Below, piece after piece: positions 1 through 7,323 of a stretch of DNA of 63,246 nt; within the stretch, counting starts at the first letter, position 1; each line of letters opens with the position of its first letter. The notes below the pieces were generated by a model that did no database searches, was not told the DNA's origin, and saw nothing but the letters and a program-made list of their open reading frames with translations. This DNA is from SIG480 sp045586595. Its GTDB lineage: Bacteria > Bacillota > Clostridia > Oscillospirales > JAAYXM01. The stretch lies in the NCBI GenBank assembly GCA_045586595.1, contig JAZNAQ010000053.1:1-63246 (forward strand). The letters are read 5' to 3'. A program made the position numbers and the translations under genes.

Positions 1-1
1 T

Positions 2-112
2 AAAAACACAAAAGCAATAAAGGAATACATCTCAAATCAATTAAAACACGACAAGGAAAGTGATCAAATAAGTTTGTACGACCCGCGGGACCCATTTATG
101 GGTAATAAGTAA
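2..112 (+). CDS. C-terminal fragment of an unknown protein
   Basis: An open frame enters from the left edge and runs about 36 codons to a TAA stop at 110-112. The visible tail is hydrophilic and ends in DPRDPFMGNK. I do not recognise the family. The AT-rich surroundings and the neighbouring Schlafen-type regulator suggest an accessory or mobile-element context, but that is inference. The true start and length lie outside the window. Confidence 0.45.
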   Translation, partial: KNTKAIKEYISNQLKHDKESDQISLYDPRDPFMGNK

Positions 113-141
113 CAGTTGCGTGGCTGGCAGGCCAACCTAAA

Positions 142-212
142 ACGCACTTGTGCGTCGCCAGTAACAGTTAGGGCTATGCCCGAAAATGAAATACCCCCCG
201 TTACACGGGGGG
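142..212 (+). terminator. Two hairpins after the partial gene, the second terminator-like
   Basis: ACGCAC (142-147) faces GTGCGT (150-155). A stronger hairpin follows with CCCCCCGT (194-201) and ACGGGGGG (205-212) around a 3-nt loop. The second stem lacks a clean T-run, so termination is plausible rather than certain. A short direct repeat GTAACAGTT also flanks the first hairpin (111-119 and 161-169). Confidence 0.4.
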
Positions 213-288
213 GATCATTATTGTTCGCACATTTTGAAAGTTTTGAAAGTTTTAAAATATTTTATAAAGTTTTGAAAAATATTTTTAT

Positions 289-334
289 AACTTTTAAAAT
301 TTTTGTTGAATATTTTAAAAGTTACTGATATACT
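289..334 (+). promoter_or_regulatory. Promoter with 12-bp palindromic operator
   Basis: TTGAAT (306-311) and TATACT (329-334) are separated by 17 bp and precede the gene starting at 356. A perfect 12-bp inverted repeat, AACTTTTAAAAT (289-300) and ATTTTAAAAGTT (312-323), surrounds the -35 box, and its right arm fills the -35/-10 spacer. This geometry suits a repressor operator, possibly for the adjacent gene product. The surrounding 230-330 stretch is extremely AT-rich with repeated TTTTGAAAG units. Confidence 0.5.
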
Positions 335-355
335 ATTTACTGTAGAGGTGATTTT

Positions 356-1789
356 ATGCAAACCGAAGAACTTATAGCATTAGTTGAAAAAATACAACAA
401 TTTAGGTGCGAATCACAAACGGAAGAAGTCAAATCAGCAAAGGACGGTTGCCCAAAGCGACTCTATGATACATTATCAAGCTTTTCTAACCAAGATGACG
501 GCGGCACGATAATTTTTGGGCTCGACGAAAATTCGGACTTTGAGCTTGTAGGCGTATATGACGTACAGGATTTACAAAAACAGATAAACAACCAATGTAA
601 AGAAATGGAGCCCGTTGTCCGTCCGCTTATTACAAATGCAGAAATCGACGGCAAGGCTGTTGTATCAGCAGAAATACCGGCTGTTGAGGTTATAAACCGC
701 CCGTGTTATTACAAAGGCAAGGGCAAAACAAAGGGCTCATATATCCGCTCAGGAGACTCAGATGAGCCTATGACAGACTATGAAATTTACAGCTATGAGG
801 CTTACAGAAAAAAATATCAGGATGATGTAAGATGTATTGAGCGCGCAAGTCTTCAGGCCATTGACGAAGATCTTCTCGAAAAATACAAGGAGCTATGCAA
901 GCAAAACAAACCCCACCTGTCAAGAATAAATGATGAGCAGTTTGACGAGCTAATGAGCATTACAAAAGATGGTAAACTAACTCTCACAAGCATATTGTTG
1001 TTTTGTATATATCCCCAGGCATATTTTCCTCAGCTCTCTATAATTGCGACCGTCGTGCCCGGCGAAGAAATGGGCGATTTAGGAGAGAACGGAGAGCGCT
1101 TTTTGGACAACAAGCGCATAGAAGGCGGTATAGGCGAAATGCTCGACGGAGCTATGCAGTTTGTTAAAAATAACATGCGAACAAGCACCATCATAGATCC
1201 TACCACCGGTAAAAGGTCAGACAAAACAGACTATCCGATTACCGCCGTCAGAGAGATTATCCTCAATGCTCTCGTTCACAGAGACTACAGCATGCACACA
1301 GAAGGAATGCCCATTCAACTGACAATTTTCAGCAATCGATTAGAAATCAAAAACCCAGGAGGTCTGTACGGCCGTTTGAGAATAGACCAACTCGGCAAAA
1401 CACAGCCCGATACAAGAAACCCGGTCCTCGCAACAGCAATGGAAACCCTAAATCTGACCGAAAACAGATATTCGGGAATACCTACAATTCATGCCGAAAT
1501 GAAAAATGCAGGTCTACCCGCACCTGTCTTTGAAAACAACAGGGGAACTTTTGTTGTAACTCTGTACAAAACGCCTGTTGCCACATTTGAAGAGTCGCTC
1601 GGAGATACAGCAATCTTAAACTTTTGCTCTATTCCGAGAACCCGTATAGAGATAGCACATTTTCTCGGGATAGGTACTCCGTCATATGCAATAAAAAAAT
1701 ATATAAAACCGCTTATTGAAGAAAACAAAATAGGCCTCACAAATCCCGAAAGGCCCAATAGCCCAACACAAAAATATTTTACAATATAG
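356..1789 (+). CDS. Schlafen/AlbA_2-domain protein with HATPase_c_4-like C-terminus
   Basis: This 477-aa protein begins with an AlbA_2 (Schlafen-type) domain at roughly residues 15-130, including the run SSFSNQDDGG and a GxIxFG-type core. The C-terminal half, about 295-430, resembles the HATPase_c_4 region of these proteins, with the segment REIILNALVHRDY and the glycine-rich IKNPGGLYG. Proteins of this architecture are usually annotated as ATP-binding or putative transcriptional regulators; their biochemical role is poorly defined. The start is supported by AGAGGTG seven bases upstream. It is monocistronic, followed by a hairpin terminator, and is more AT-rich than most of the window, consistent with acquisition by transfer. 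An autoregulatory role is inferred from the palindrome in its promoter. Confidence 0.8.
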   Translation: MQTEELIALVEKIQQFRCESQTEEVKSAKDGCPKRLYDTLSSFSNQDDGGTIIFGLDENSDFELVGVYDVQDLQKQINNQCKEMEPVVRPLITNAEIDGKAVVSAEIPAVEVINRPCYYKGKGKTKGSYIRSGDSDEPMTDYEIYSYEAYRKKYQDDVRCIERASLQAIDEDLLEKYKELCKQNKPHLSRINDEQFDELMSITKDGKLTLTSILLFCIYPQAYFPQLSIIATVVPGEEMGDLGENGERFLDNKRIEGGIGEMLDGAMQFVKNNMRTSTIIDPTTGKRSDKTDYPITAVREIILNALVHRDYSMHTEGMPIQLTIFSNRLEIKNPGGLYGRLRIDQLGKTQPDTRNPVLATAMETLNLTENRYSGIPTIHAEMKNAGLPAPVFENNRGTFVVTLYKTPVATFEESLGDTAILNFCSIPRTRIEIAHFLGIGTPSYAIKKYIKPLIEENKIGLTNPERPNSPTQKYFTI

Positions 1790-1792
1790 CAT

Positions 1793-1822
1793 AACCCGGG
1801 CGTGTTTTTACATACCCGGGTT
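1793..1822 (+). terminator. Hairpin terminator after the AlbA_2 gene
   Basis: AACCCGGG (1793-1800) pairs with CCCGGGTT (1815-1822) around a 14-nt loop and is followed by a T-rich stretch. It lies four bases after the stop codon. Confidence 0.6.
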
Positions 1823-1839
1823 TATCTTTCCATTTCCTT

Positions 1840-1868
1840 TTGCTTTTTCTGTGCCGAAGTGCTATAAT
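1840..1868 (+). promoter_or_regulatory. Promoter of the GNAT gene
   Basis: TTGCTT (1840-1845) and TATAAT (1863-1868) with a 17-bp spacer, 30 bp upstream of the start codon. Confidence 0.6.
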
Positions 1869-1897
1869 ATACCAAAACAAAGCAAGGGGATTATCTA

Positions 1898-2368
1898 ATG
1901 GACTTCAGATTTGCAACACGGCAGGATACGTCAAAAATACTGTTTTTTATAAAAGAACTCGCCGAGTATGAGAAAATGTCCGACGAGGTTCGTGCAACAG
2001 AGGCAACCCTTGAGCATGAGATATTTGATAACGGCAACGCCGAAGTGCTTTTCGCGCTTGATGACGCCGGAAGCGAGGTAGGCTTTGCGCTGTTTTTTAC
2101 CACATTTTCAACCTTTCTCGGGAAGAGCGGCATTCACCTTGAGGATTTATACGTTCTGCCCGAGCGACGCGGCGAGGGGTTTGGCAAGGGGCTTTTAAAA
2201 AGGCTTGCTCGCCTCTGCGTTGAGCGAGGTTGCGGAAGGCTTGAGTGGACCTGCCTTAACTGGAACATACCAAGTCTTGATTTTTATCGCGCTCTGGGCG
2301 CTGTCACCATGGACGAGTGGACAATGCTCCGCCTATCAGGCGACGCGCTAAATGAATTGGCAAAATAA
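1898..2368 (+). CDS. GNAT-family N-acetyltransferase
   Basis: The 156-aa product has the GNAT fold signature. A beta strand LEDLYVLPERRG leads into the acetyl-CoA pyrophosphate loop RGEGFGKGL (about residues 84-92), followed by the C-terminal motif WNIPSLDFYRALGA. This last motif resembles diamine and spermidine acetyltransferases (SSAT-like), so a small polyamine or amine is a reasonable substrate guess, but the acceptor cannot be read from sequence. It is a single gene with its own promoter and a good ribosome site (AAGGGG). Length is normal for the family. Confidence 0.85.
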   Translation: MDFRFATRQDTSKILFFIKELAEYEKMSDEVRATEATLEHEIFDNGNAEVLFALDDAGSEVGFALFFTTFSTFLGKSGIHLEDLYVLPERRGEGFGKGLLKRLARLCVERGCGRLEWTCLNWNIPSLDFYRALGAVTMDEWTMLRLSGDALNELAK

Positions 2369-2419
2369 AAGGCTATATTTGAATAGCGAAGAACAACCTC
2401 TCTGCTATTTTTTATATTT

Positions 2420-2545
2420 GCCCTGCGGGGCAGGCGTTACCTTGTTTTTCTTTTGAAAAAGAAGCAAAACAAAGAGAAGGGGGAATTTCGATTTTCCCCC
2501 TTTTCTATCCCCCTTGAAACGACCAGGGCTTCCGCCCTGGACCCC
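2420..2545. repeat. Family-1 intergenic hairpin repeat, copy 1 (diverged)
   Basis: This is the most diverged of five copies. In order it holds a GCCCTGC/GGGGCAGGC hairpin, a CTTGTTTTTC/GAAAAAGAAG hairpin, GGGGGAATTTCG with its complement, and CCAGGGC/GCCCTGG. The second stem differs in sequence from the other copies (CTACTTTTG/CAAAAGTAG) yet still folds, which suggests selection on the hairpin. It fills most of the gap between the GNAT gene and the small Cys-rich gene. Confidence 0.8.
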
Positions 2546-2560
2546 TGTCTCTCTTAATTA

Positions 2561-2767
2561 TTATCCCTTATATATAAGTGCATCGTCCATCTCTTTTTCT
2601 ATGAGAGCATACTTATCTAACATCTTTTTTCTATACTTTTGTAAAGTTTCTTCATCGACATTCACATATATACATTCCTCACACCTTCCTTCAATATCTA
2701 AAGAAATGTTATCTATTGTGCATTTGTCGTTTGAATAGTATATACACATTCTGTTTGCACAAATCAT
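2561..2767 (-). CDS. Small Cys-rich protein of unknown function
   Basis: This 68-aa protein has five cysteines in its first 36 residues (CANRMC, a Cys after SNDK, then CEEC), a spacing expected of a metal-binding knuckle. The rest is a charged helix rich in Lys, Glu and Asp. I do not recognise a named family; small Cys-rich proteins of this kind are common hypothetical proteins in Clostridia. A strong ribosome site (AAGGGGTG) lies just downstream of a terminator hairpin, so its transcription should depend on read-through of the structured leader described separately. That arrangement makes it the likely target of the leader. Function is not inferable beyond probable metal or nucleic acid binding. 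Confidence 0.7.
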   Translation of the reverse strand: MICANRMCIYYSNDKCTIDNISLDIEGRCEECIYVNVDEETLQKYRKKMLDKYALIEKEMDDALIYKG

Positions 2768-2786
2768 ATATTTTCACCCCTTAAAT

Positions 2787-2955
2787 AAAAAAGTGCATGA
2801 CCGAAGCCATGCACCGAAAAACGCATGACTCCGATTGCAACCACACAATTCAATTTACGAAGCATCCTATGCACGTAAAATAGAGCATGCATTTTTACCT
2901 AAAGCAAAAATACACACATAGGATGTCCAAAAATACTAAATTAAATTGTGTGGTT
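2787..2955 (-). ncRNA. Structured leader RNA with terminator and antiterminator (unknown class)
   Basis: Transcription from the promoter at 2962-2990 should start near 2955, exactly at the first base of a 19-bp stem: arms 2937-2955 and 2839-2857, one mismatch. Inside it lies a 9-bp stem (CATCCTATG/CATAGGATG, 2917-2925 and 2863-2871). That stem closes a junction with two short hairpins, GTATTTTT/AAAAATGC and GCATG/CGTGC in the RNA sense. Downstream, GTGCATG/CATGCAC (2793-2814) followed by six Us is an intrinsic terminator. An 8-bp alternative pairing (2823-2830 with 2805-2812) would disrupt it. This is riboswitch-like architecture. I could not match it to a known class; a 6S-like or independent small RNA is the alternative. 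Confidence 0.6.
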
Positions 2956-2961
2956 GTATTT

Positions 2962-2990
2962 ATATTATCACAAATAGGACAATTTGTAAA
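2962..2990 (-). promoter_or_regulatory. Promoter of the structured leader and Cys-rich gene
   Basis: On the minus strand TTTACA (2985-2990) and TAATAT (2962-2967) are spaced by 17 bp. The predicted start point is about 2955. Confidence 0.6.
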
Positions 2991-2991
2991 T

Positions 2992-3025
2992 AAAAAAGGA
3001 TTCCTTTTAAAAGGAATCCTTTTTT
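2992..3025. terminator. Terminator of the MATE gene
   Basis: A perfect 34-bp palindrome, AAAAAAGGATTCCTTTT and its complement, ends in a T-run on both strands. It insulates the leader promoter from the leftward MATE gene. Confidence 0.85.
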
Positions 3026-3026
3026 A

Positions 3027-4397
3027 TTATACATTTTCTAATTCCTTAACCTTTTTAAGCGTTTTTCTGAGGAATATTGCACAAAGTATAACTGATACAA
3101 GCTCTGCAATCGGGAACGCAAACCAGACGAGGTTAAGAATACCCGTCCGTGACAAAAGCCATGCCACCGGCAAAAGCACAAGCAGCTGACGGCAAACGGA
3201 GATAAAAAACGAGTTAATCGGGTTTCCGATTGCCTGAAATACCGATATGCTGATGATGCAAAATCCTGCAAGAAGGAAGTTTATCGCAATAATACGAAGC
3301 GCGGGAACACCGATTGCAAGCATTTCTTCTGAGGCATTAAAGAAACCGAGGAGCACCTCAGGAATTGTTTCGAACACAAGCACACCAACTGCCATAATTG
3401 ATATAGCCGAAAAAATCGAAAGCTTTATGGTCTTTTTTACGCGGTCCGGACGGCGTGCGCCGAAGTTGTATGCAATAATCGGCACCATGCCGTTGTTGAG
3501 CCCGAACACGGGCATGAATATAAAGCTCTGTAGCTTGAAGTATGCCCCGAAAACAGCTGTAGCGGTTGTAGAAAAGCTTATGAGTATCTTGTTTAAAAAG
3601 AAGTTCATGACTGAGCCGACGGACTGCATAAGTATTGACGGAAAGCCAACCTTGTAAATTCTGCGGGCCACCTCGGTATCCCATCGGATTTTGCGAAGTG
3701 AGAGGTGAACCTCGTGGTTTACCTTTATGTTTATAACAATCGCAATGGTTGCCGCAACAATTTGGCCGATAATCGTAGCATAAGCGGCACCCGCAACCTC
3801 GAGCCTCGGTGCTCCAAGCAAACCGAATATCAGGATTGGGTCGAGAATAATGTTTGTAACTGCGCCTATGAGCTGAGTTGTCATCGCAAGTGAGGTTTTG
3901 CCGGTAGATTGAAGCAGCCTTTCAAAGCAGAACTGCGAGAAAATACCTATAGAACCGACAAGGCAGATTGTCGAGTATTGCGTGCCGTAATTTACAATTT
4001 CGGCAACATCGGTCTGCGAATTAAAAAACGGTCTCGAAAGAAAAGCACCTATGAAGGCAAACACAAGCGCGCTTATAACTGAGAGGAATATGCCTGTATT
4101 TGCGGCGCGGTCTACGAGCTCCTGTCTCTGTTCACCCAGAGAGCGCGATAGCAGCGCATTCATGCCGACTGCCGTACCTCCGCCGAAAGCTATCATAAGG
4201 TTCTGAAGCGGAAACGCAAGCGATACCGCGCTCAATGCGTTTTCTGATATACGCGCAACAAATATACTGTCTACCACGTTATAAAATGCCTGAACAAGCA
4301 TAGAAATCATCATCGGGATTGCCATCCCTGCGAGAAGCTTGCCAACGGGCATAACTCCCATTTTATTTTCAGGCATAATTGTTTCTTTATTCTCCAT
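3027..4397 (-). CDS. MATE-family efflux transporter
   Basis: The product is 456 aa when started at the ATG preceded by AAAGGA; an in-frame extension to 4466 lacks a ribosome site. It shows about twelve hydrophobic segments arranged as two related bundles, with the family-typical N-terminal run PMMISMLVQAFYNVVDSIFV and the motif NALLSRSLGE near residue 95. MATE proteins export cationic drugs or metabolites in exchange for Na+ or H+. The substrate is not predictable here. It is monocistronic, between a palindromic terminator and family-1 repeat copy 2. Confidence 0.9.
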   Translation of the reverse strand: MENKETIMPENKMGVMPVGKLLAGMAIPMMISMLVQAFYNVVDSIFVARISENALSAVSLAFPLQNLMIAFGGGTAVGMNALLSRSLGEQRQELVDRAANTGIFLSVISALVFAFIGAFLSRPFFNSQTDVAEIVNYGTQYSTICLVGSIGIFSQFCFERLLQSTGKTSLAMTTQLIGAVTNIILDPILIFGLLGAPRLEVAGAAYATIIGQIVAATIAIVINIKVNHEVHLSLRKIRWDTEVARRIYKVGFPSILMQSVGSVMNFFLNKILISFSTTATAVFGAYFKLQSFIFMPVFGLNNGMVPIIAYNFGARRPDRVKKTIKLSIFSAISIMAVGVLVFETIPEVLLGFFNASEEMLAIGVPALRIIAINFLLAGFCIISISVFQAIGNPINSFFISVCRQLLVLLPVAWLLSRTGILNLVWFAFPIAELVSVILCAIFLRKTLKKVKELENV

Positions 4398-4531
4398 CGT
4401 TGATCCTTTCTGCATTTGCCAAATATGTAACTTTATTATTATATACTCAATATAAATTACGGTCAAGACCCAATTAAAGCCGTTCTCCGCAAAAGTACCC
4501 TTTATCTAAAATTCTTGTTTTAAGCTATTTT

Positions 4532-4643
4532 GCCCTGCCGGGCGGGCCTACTTTTGATTGCAAAAGTAGCAAAACGAAAAGGGGGATTTCGATTTCCCCC
4601 TTTTCAATCCCCTTGAAACGACCAAGGCTCCGCCCTGGACCCG
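4532..4643. repeat. Family-1 intergenic hairpin repeat, copy 2
   Basis: The copy reads GCCCTGCCGGGCGGGC, CTACTTTTG/CAAAAGTAG, GGGGGATTTCG with its complement, then CCAAGGC/GCCCTGG. It occupies the gap between the start of the MATE gene and the end of the M23 peptidase gene. Confidence 0.85.
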
Positions 4644-4687
4644 AATTACACGCCTGCTAAATAAGTATACTTCCGTCAAAAAAATAG

Positions 4688-4713
4688 AAAGCTCCCCGCC
4701 AGGAGAGCTTTTT
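4688..4713 (-). terminator. Terminator of the M23 peptidase gene
   Basis: AAAGCTC (4688-4694) faces GAGCTTT (4705-4711). The minus-strand transcript ends in a U-rich run just after the stop codon at 4716. Confidence 0.65.
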
Positions 4714-4715
4714 AC

Positions 4716-6347
4716 CTATGAAATGTATTTCCAGGGGTTTGTGTATCTGCCGTTGACGTGTACTTCGAAGTGGCAGTGGGGGCCTGAGCTGTTGCCAGTG
4801 CTTCCCATCTTCGCTATCTGCTCGCCTTTTGCGACCTTCTGGCCAACCGATACGGTCACCTTTGAGTTATGCGCGTAGTAGGTTTCTATACCGTTGCCGT
4901 GGTTGATTACAACGAGATAACCCCAGCCGCCGCGCTTCCAGCCTGCCCATGTTACCGTGCCGCCGTCTGCCGCGGAAATTCTTGTTCCTGACTTTGCGGC
5001 AAAGTCAACACCCTTGTGCATACTGCCGCGACGCATACCGTAGTTTGATGAGATTATCGCACCCGATACAGGGCGTGAGAGCTTGCCGGTAGCCATTGTT
5101 TTCGGGCGTGCCTTTGTGCCGACGTGAATTACCTTTGTTATAGGCTGAGCTGTAACCGTACTGCTTATTACGTCTCTTGACTGCTCCTTGTTATCAACAT
5201 AAGTAACATCTGCAACAACGGCGCGTGTTCCCACTTTGCCCTGAGTAACAACCTTTGTTGTGCCCTTATAGAGAGAGCTGTCCTCTACCTTTTTTGTTTC
5301 ATACGGGATTGTTTCGGTATACTCTACGCGGCGAACCGCCTCAACCGAGAGGAACGGAACCTCTTTTGCCACCGTAAGCTTTTTGCCGGCGCGGAGCTTG
5401 CCTGACTTGATGGACGGATTGAGCTCAATAAGGTCCTCACGGGTCATTCCGTTTGCCTTTGCGATTGAGTTAATCGTGTCTCCGGATTTTATCGTATACT
5501 GTCTTGTCGAATGAATTTTAGAGGTTAGCTTCTCGCGGATTTCGTCATACGAAATAAGCTTTGAAGCATCAACATACTTCTGAGTTATCGCAACGTCCTG
5601 CGAAAAGTGCGCCTTAACATTCGGGTCGTTTGAATAGAGAAGCTCATCAACCATGCTCTGAAGCGTTTCTCGGTTTTTACTTGCACCGATAACCTCACCG
5701 TTTACAGTGAGCGCATAGAGCATAGAAACCTCTTCAATGTTTGAAAAGAAATATGAGCGCAGCGCATCCTTTGAAATAATCTTCTCACGCGGAACAATGC
5801 CGAGCTCAAATCGAACATTTGAGGAAACGCTGTACGGACGCTCTAAAATCTCGCTTGCGCGCTCTTCAACAAAGCTGAGTGCCTCTGTGTATTCGTCGCG
5901 GCTGTACATGTAGCCAAGCTCTTGCCCGTCAACCGTAATCTTTATGCCGACGCCATAGAGCGTAGAAGCTATAATAACAAATGTAACAGAAAGCATTGTC
6001 ACGGCAAGCGCAAAGCGGTTTGCACGGAACTGCTGCATAGCCACCGTAGCCTTATGCGCAAAGCTTCTTGACGCAAAAATGAAACGCTGCCAGAGCTCAT
6101 ACGCAACACCTGCAAAAGCAAGCGCAAACACAGACGCGGGAACAAGCACTCTCGAATGAATAACCGTCCCGAAAATAACCGATGTATGAACTATCTTAGA
6201 TATAACAAAGGAGAAAAACTCGTATAAAACAGCAACGATGCCGAAGAAAATATCATATATTCTGCTTTTGTCTGAAGCGAAGCTGCGAGAGACCGATTCA
6301 CTCGCAAGGAGCGCGCTCTCTGCTGTGGAATGTGATTCCTTAGACAC
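4716..6347 (-). CDS. LysM-G5-M23 cell-wall endopeptidase
   Basis: The 543-aa protein has two hydrophobic N-terminal segments (about 70-85 and 112-136), the second a likely membrane anchor. These are followed by a LysM repeat (about 294-340, YTIKSGDTINSIAKANG), a G5 domain (about 341-420) and a C-terminal M23 metallopeptidase. Zinc ligands are visible as H444xxxD448 and H524-C-H526, with a supporting YYAH at 490-493, so the enzyme looks active. LysM and G5 bind peptidoglycan, and the M23 domain cleaves peptide crosslinks outside the membrane. The start is GTG, preceded by GAGGGTG. A consensus promoter with three WalR-like hexamers lies upstream, which fits a cell-wall homeostasis regulon. Confidence 0.92.
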   Translation of the reverse strand: MSKESHSTAESALLASESVSRSFASDKSRIYDIFFGIVAVLYEFFSFVISKIVHTSVIFGTVIHSRVLVPASVFALAFAGVAYELWQRFIFASRSFAHKATVAMQQFRANRFALAVTMLSVTFVIIASTLYGVGIKITVDGQELGYMYSRDEYTEALSFVEERASEILERPYSVSSNVRFELGIVPREKIISKDALRSYFFSNIEEVSMLYALTVNGEVIGASKNRETLQSMVDELLYSNDPNVKAHFSQDVAITQKYVDASKLISYDEIREKLTSKIHSTRQYTIKSGDTINSIAKANGMTREDLIELNPSIKSGKLRAGKKLTVAKEVPFLSVEAVRRVEYTETIPYETKKVEDSSLYKGTTKVVTQGKVGTRAVVADVTYVDNKEQSRDVISSTVTAQPITKVIHVGTKARPKTMATGKLSRPVSGAIISSNYGMRRGSMHKGVDFAAKSGTRISAADGGTVTWAGWKRGGWGYLVVINHGNGIETYYAHNSKVTVSVGQKVAKGEQIAKMGSTGNSSGPHCHFEVHVNGRYTNPWKYIS

Positions 6348-6389
6348 TGTTTTTCACCCTCTTTTCTTAAAAATTTTCTCTGTGCCGCG

Positions 6390-6445
6390 GTTACAAAGCG
6401 GTTACAAAGTGATTACATTATACCTTATTTTAGAGTTTATGTCAA
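6390..6445 (-). promoter_or_regulatory. M23 gene promoter with three WalR-like boxes
   Basis: On the minus strand TTGACA (6440-6445) and TATAAT (6417-6422) are 17 bp apart. Starting at the last base of the -10 box are TGTAAT, TGTAAC and TGTAAC (6412-6417, 6401-6406, 6390-6395), each separated by exactly 5 bp. The WalR/YycF consensus is TGTWAH-N5-TGTWAH. Boxes downstream of a promoter would fit repression; the regulator itself is not in this window. Confidence 0.6.
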
Positions 6446-6531
6446 CACCTTTTGTAATTCTTTGCCAATAACAGGTCAGGAAAAATGAGGAATTACGCCA
6501 TTTTTCGAAACAACCACAACATCTTGTGTCT

Positions 6532-6548
6532 TGTAACATAACTGTAAC
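6532..6548 (+). promoter_or_regulatory. WalR-like box upstream of the HAD gene
   Basis: TGTAAC-ATAAC-TGTAAC matches the WalR spacing and sits 19 bp upstream of the -35 element of the rightward promoter. It is also about 87 bp upstream of the leftward M23 promoter, so either gene could be the target. Confidence 0.45.
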
Positions 6549-6567
6549 ACAGCGAAAATTGGTTTTA

Positions 6568-6596
6568 TTGAAAACTTATTTGTTTTTTGATATAAT
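6568..6596 (+). promoter_or_regulatory. Promoter of the HAD hydrolase gene
   Basis: TTGAAA (6568-6573) and TATAAT (6591-6596) with a 17-bp spacer. Confidence 0.7.
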
Positions 6597-6632
6597 AGCG
6601 AAAGTGAATTACAAACGGAGGACTGTTTATAT

Positions 6633-7286
6633 ATGAAGATACGCGGTGCTATATTTGATATGGACGGAACGCTTGCCGACTCAATGTATATCTGGCTTAC
6701 AGTCGCAAGTGAGTTTTTAAAAAGTCGAGGAAAAAACCCCGCGCCCGATATAGACAAGCGCATGTATGACAAGAGCGTTTTCGATACGGTTGACGTGTTC
6801 CGCAGCGAATACGGCATCGAGGGCAGCGACGAGGAGATAATGAGAAGCGTCTACAGCTTTGTCGAAAAGAGATATGAGGACAACGTCGGCTTAAAGGACG
6901 GCGTTATTGAGTTTCTTGAATATTTAAAGGACAAAGGCATCCCGATGTGCATCGCCACGGCTACTGACAGATATATCTCAGAGCCTGCGACAATTCGCCT
7001 CGGCATCCGCCCTTACATGAAAGAAATTTTTACGGTAAAAGAAATAGGAAAAGGTAAAGGCCACCCGGACATATACCTCAAAGCGGCAGAGCTTCTCGGC
7101 ACAGACCCCGAAGAAACGGTTGTTTTTGAAGACGCGCTCTACGCCGTAAAGACAGCAAAAGCGGCAGGCTTTAAGGTTGTCGGAATACACGAAGACGGGT
7201 ATGCACCCGACTGGGAAGAGGTTAAGGCGACTGCCGACATCGCAGTAAACACCCCGCGCGAGCTTATAGGTATGTTTGAAGAATAA
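6633..7286 (+). CDS. HAD-superfamily phosphatase (PGM-beta-like subgroup)
   Basis: The 217-aa protein has the HAD nucleophile motif FDMDGTLADS at residues 8-17, a helical cap, the Thr motif CIATATDR near 110, and the acidic motif VVFEDALYAVKTAKAAG near 165-181. This is the subgroup I layout of beta-phosphoglucomutase and phosphoglycolate phosphatase relatives. The substrate is a small phosphorylated metabolite that cannot be specified. The ribosome site is GGAGGA. It is monocistronic, with its own promoter and a shared bidirectional terminator. Confidence 0.88.
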   Translation: MKIRGAIFDMDGTLADSMYIWLTVASEFLKSRGKNPAPDIDKRMYDKSVFDTVDVFRSEYGIEGSDEEIMRSVYSFVEKRYEDNVGLKDGVIEFLEYLKDKGIPMCIATATDRYISEPATIRLGIRPYMKEIFTVKEIGKGKGHPDIYLKAAELLGTDPEETVVFEDALYAVKTAKAAGFKVVGIHEDGYAPDWEEVKATADIAVNTPRELIGMFEE

Positions 7287-7287
7287 T

Positions 7288-7316
7288 AAAAATCCTCTGC
7301 TTTGCAGAGGATTTTT
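7288..7316. terminator. Bidirectional terminator
   Basis: AAAAATCCTCTGC (7288-7300) pairs with GCAGAGGATTTTT (7304-7316) between the convergent HAD and amino acid ABC genes. Confidence 0.9.
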
Positions 7317-7323
7317 ATTATTC

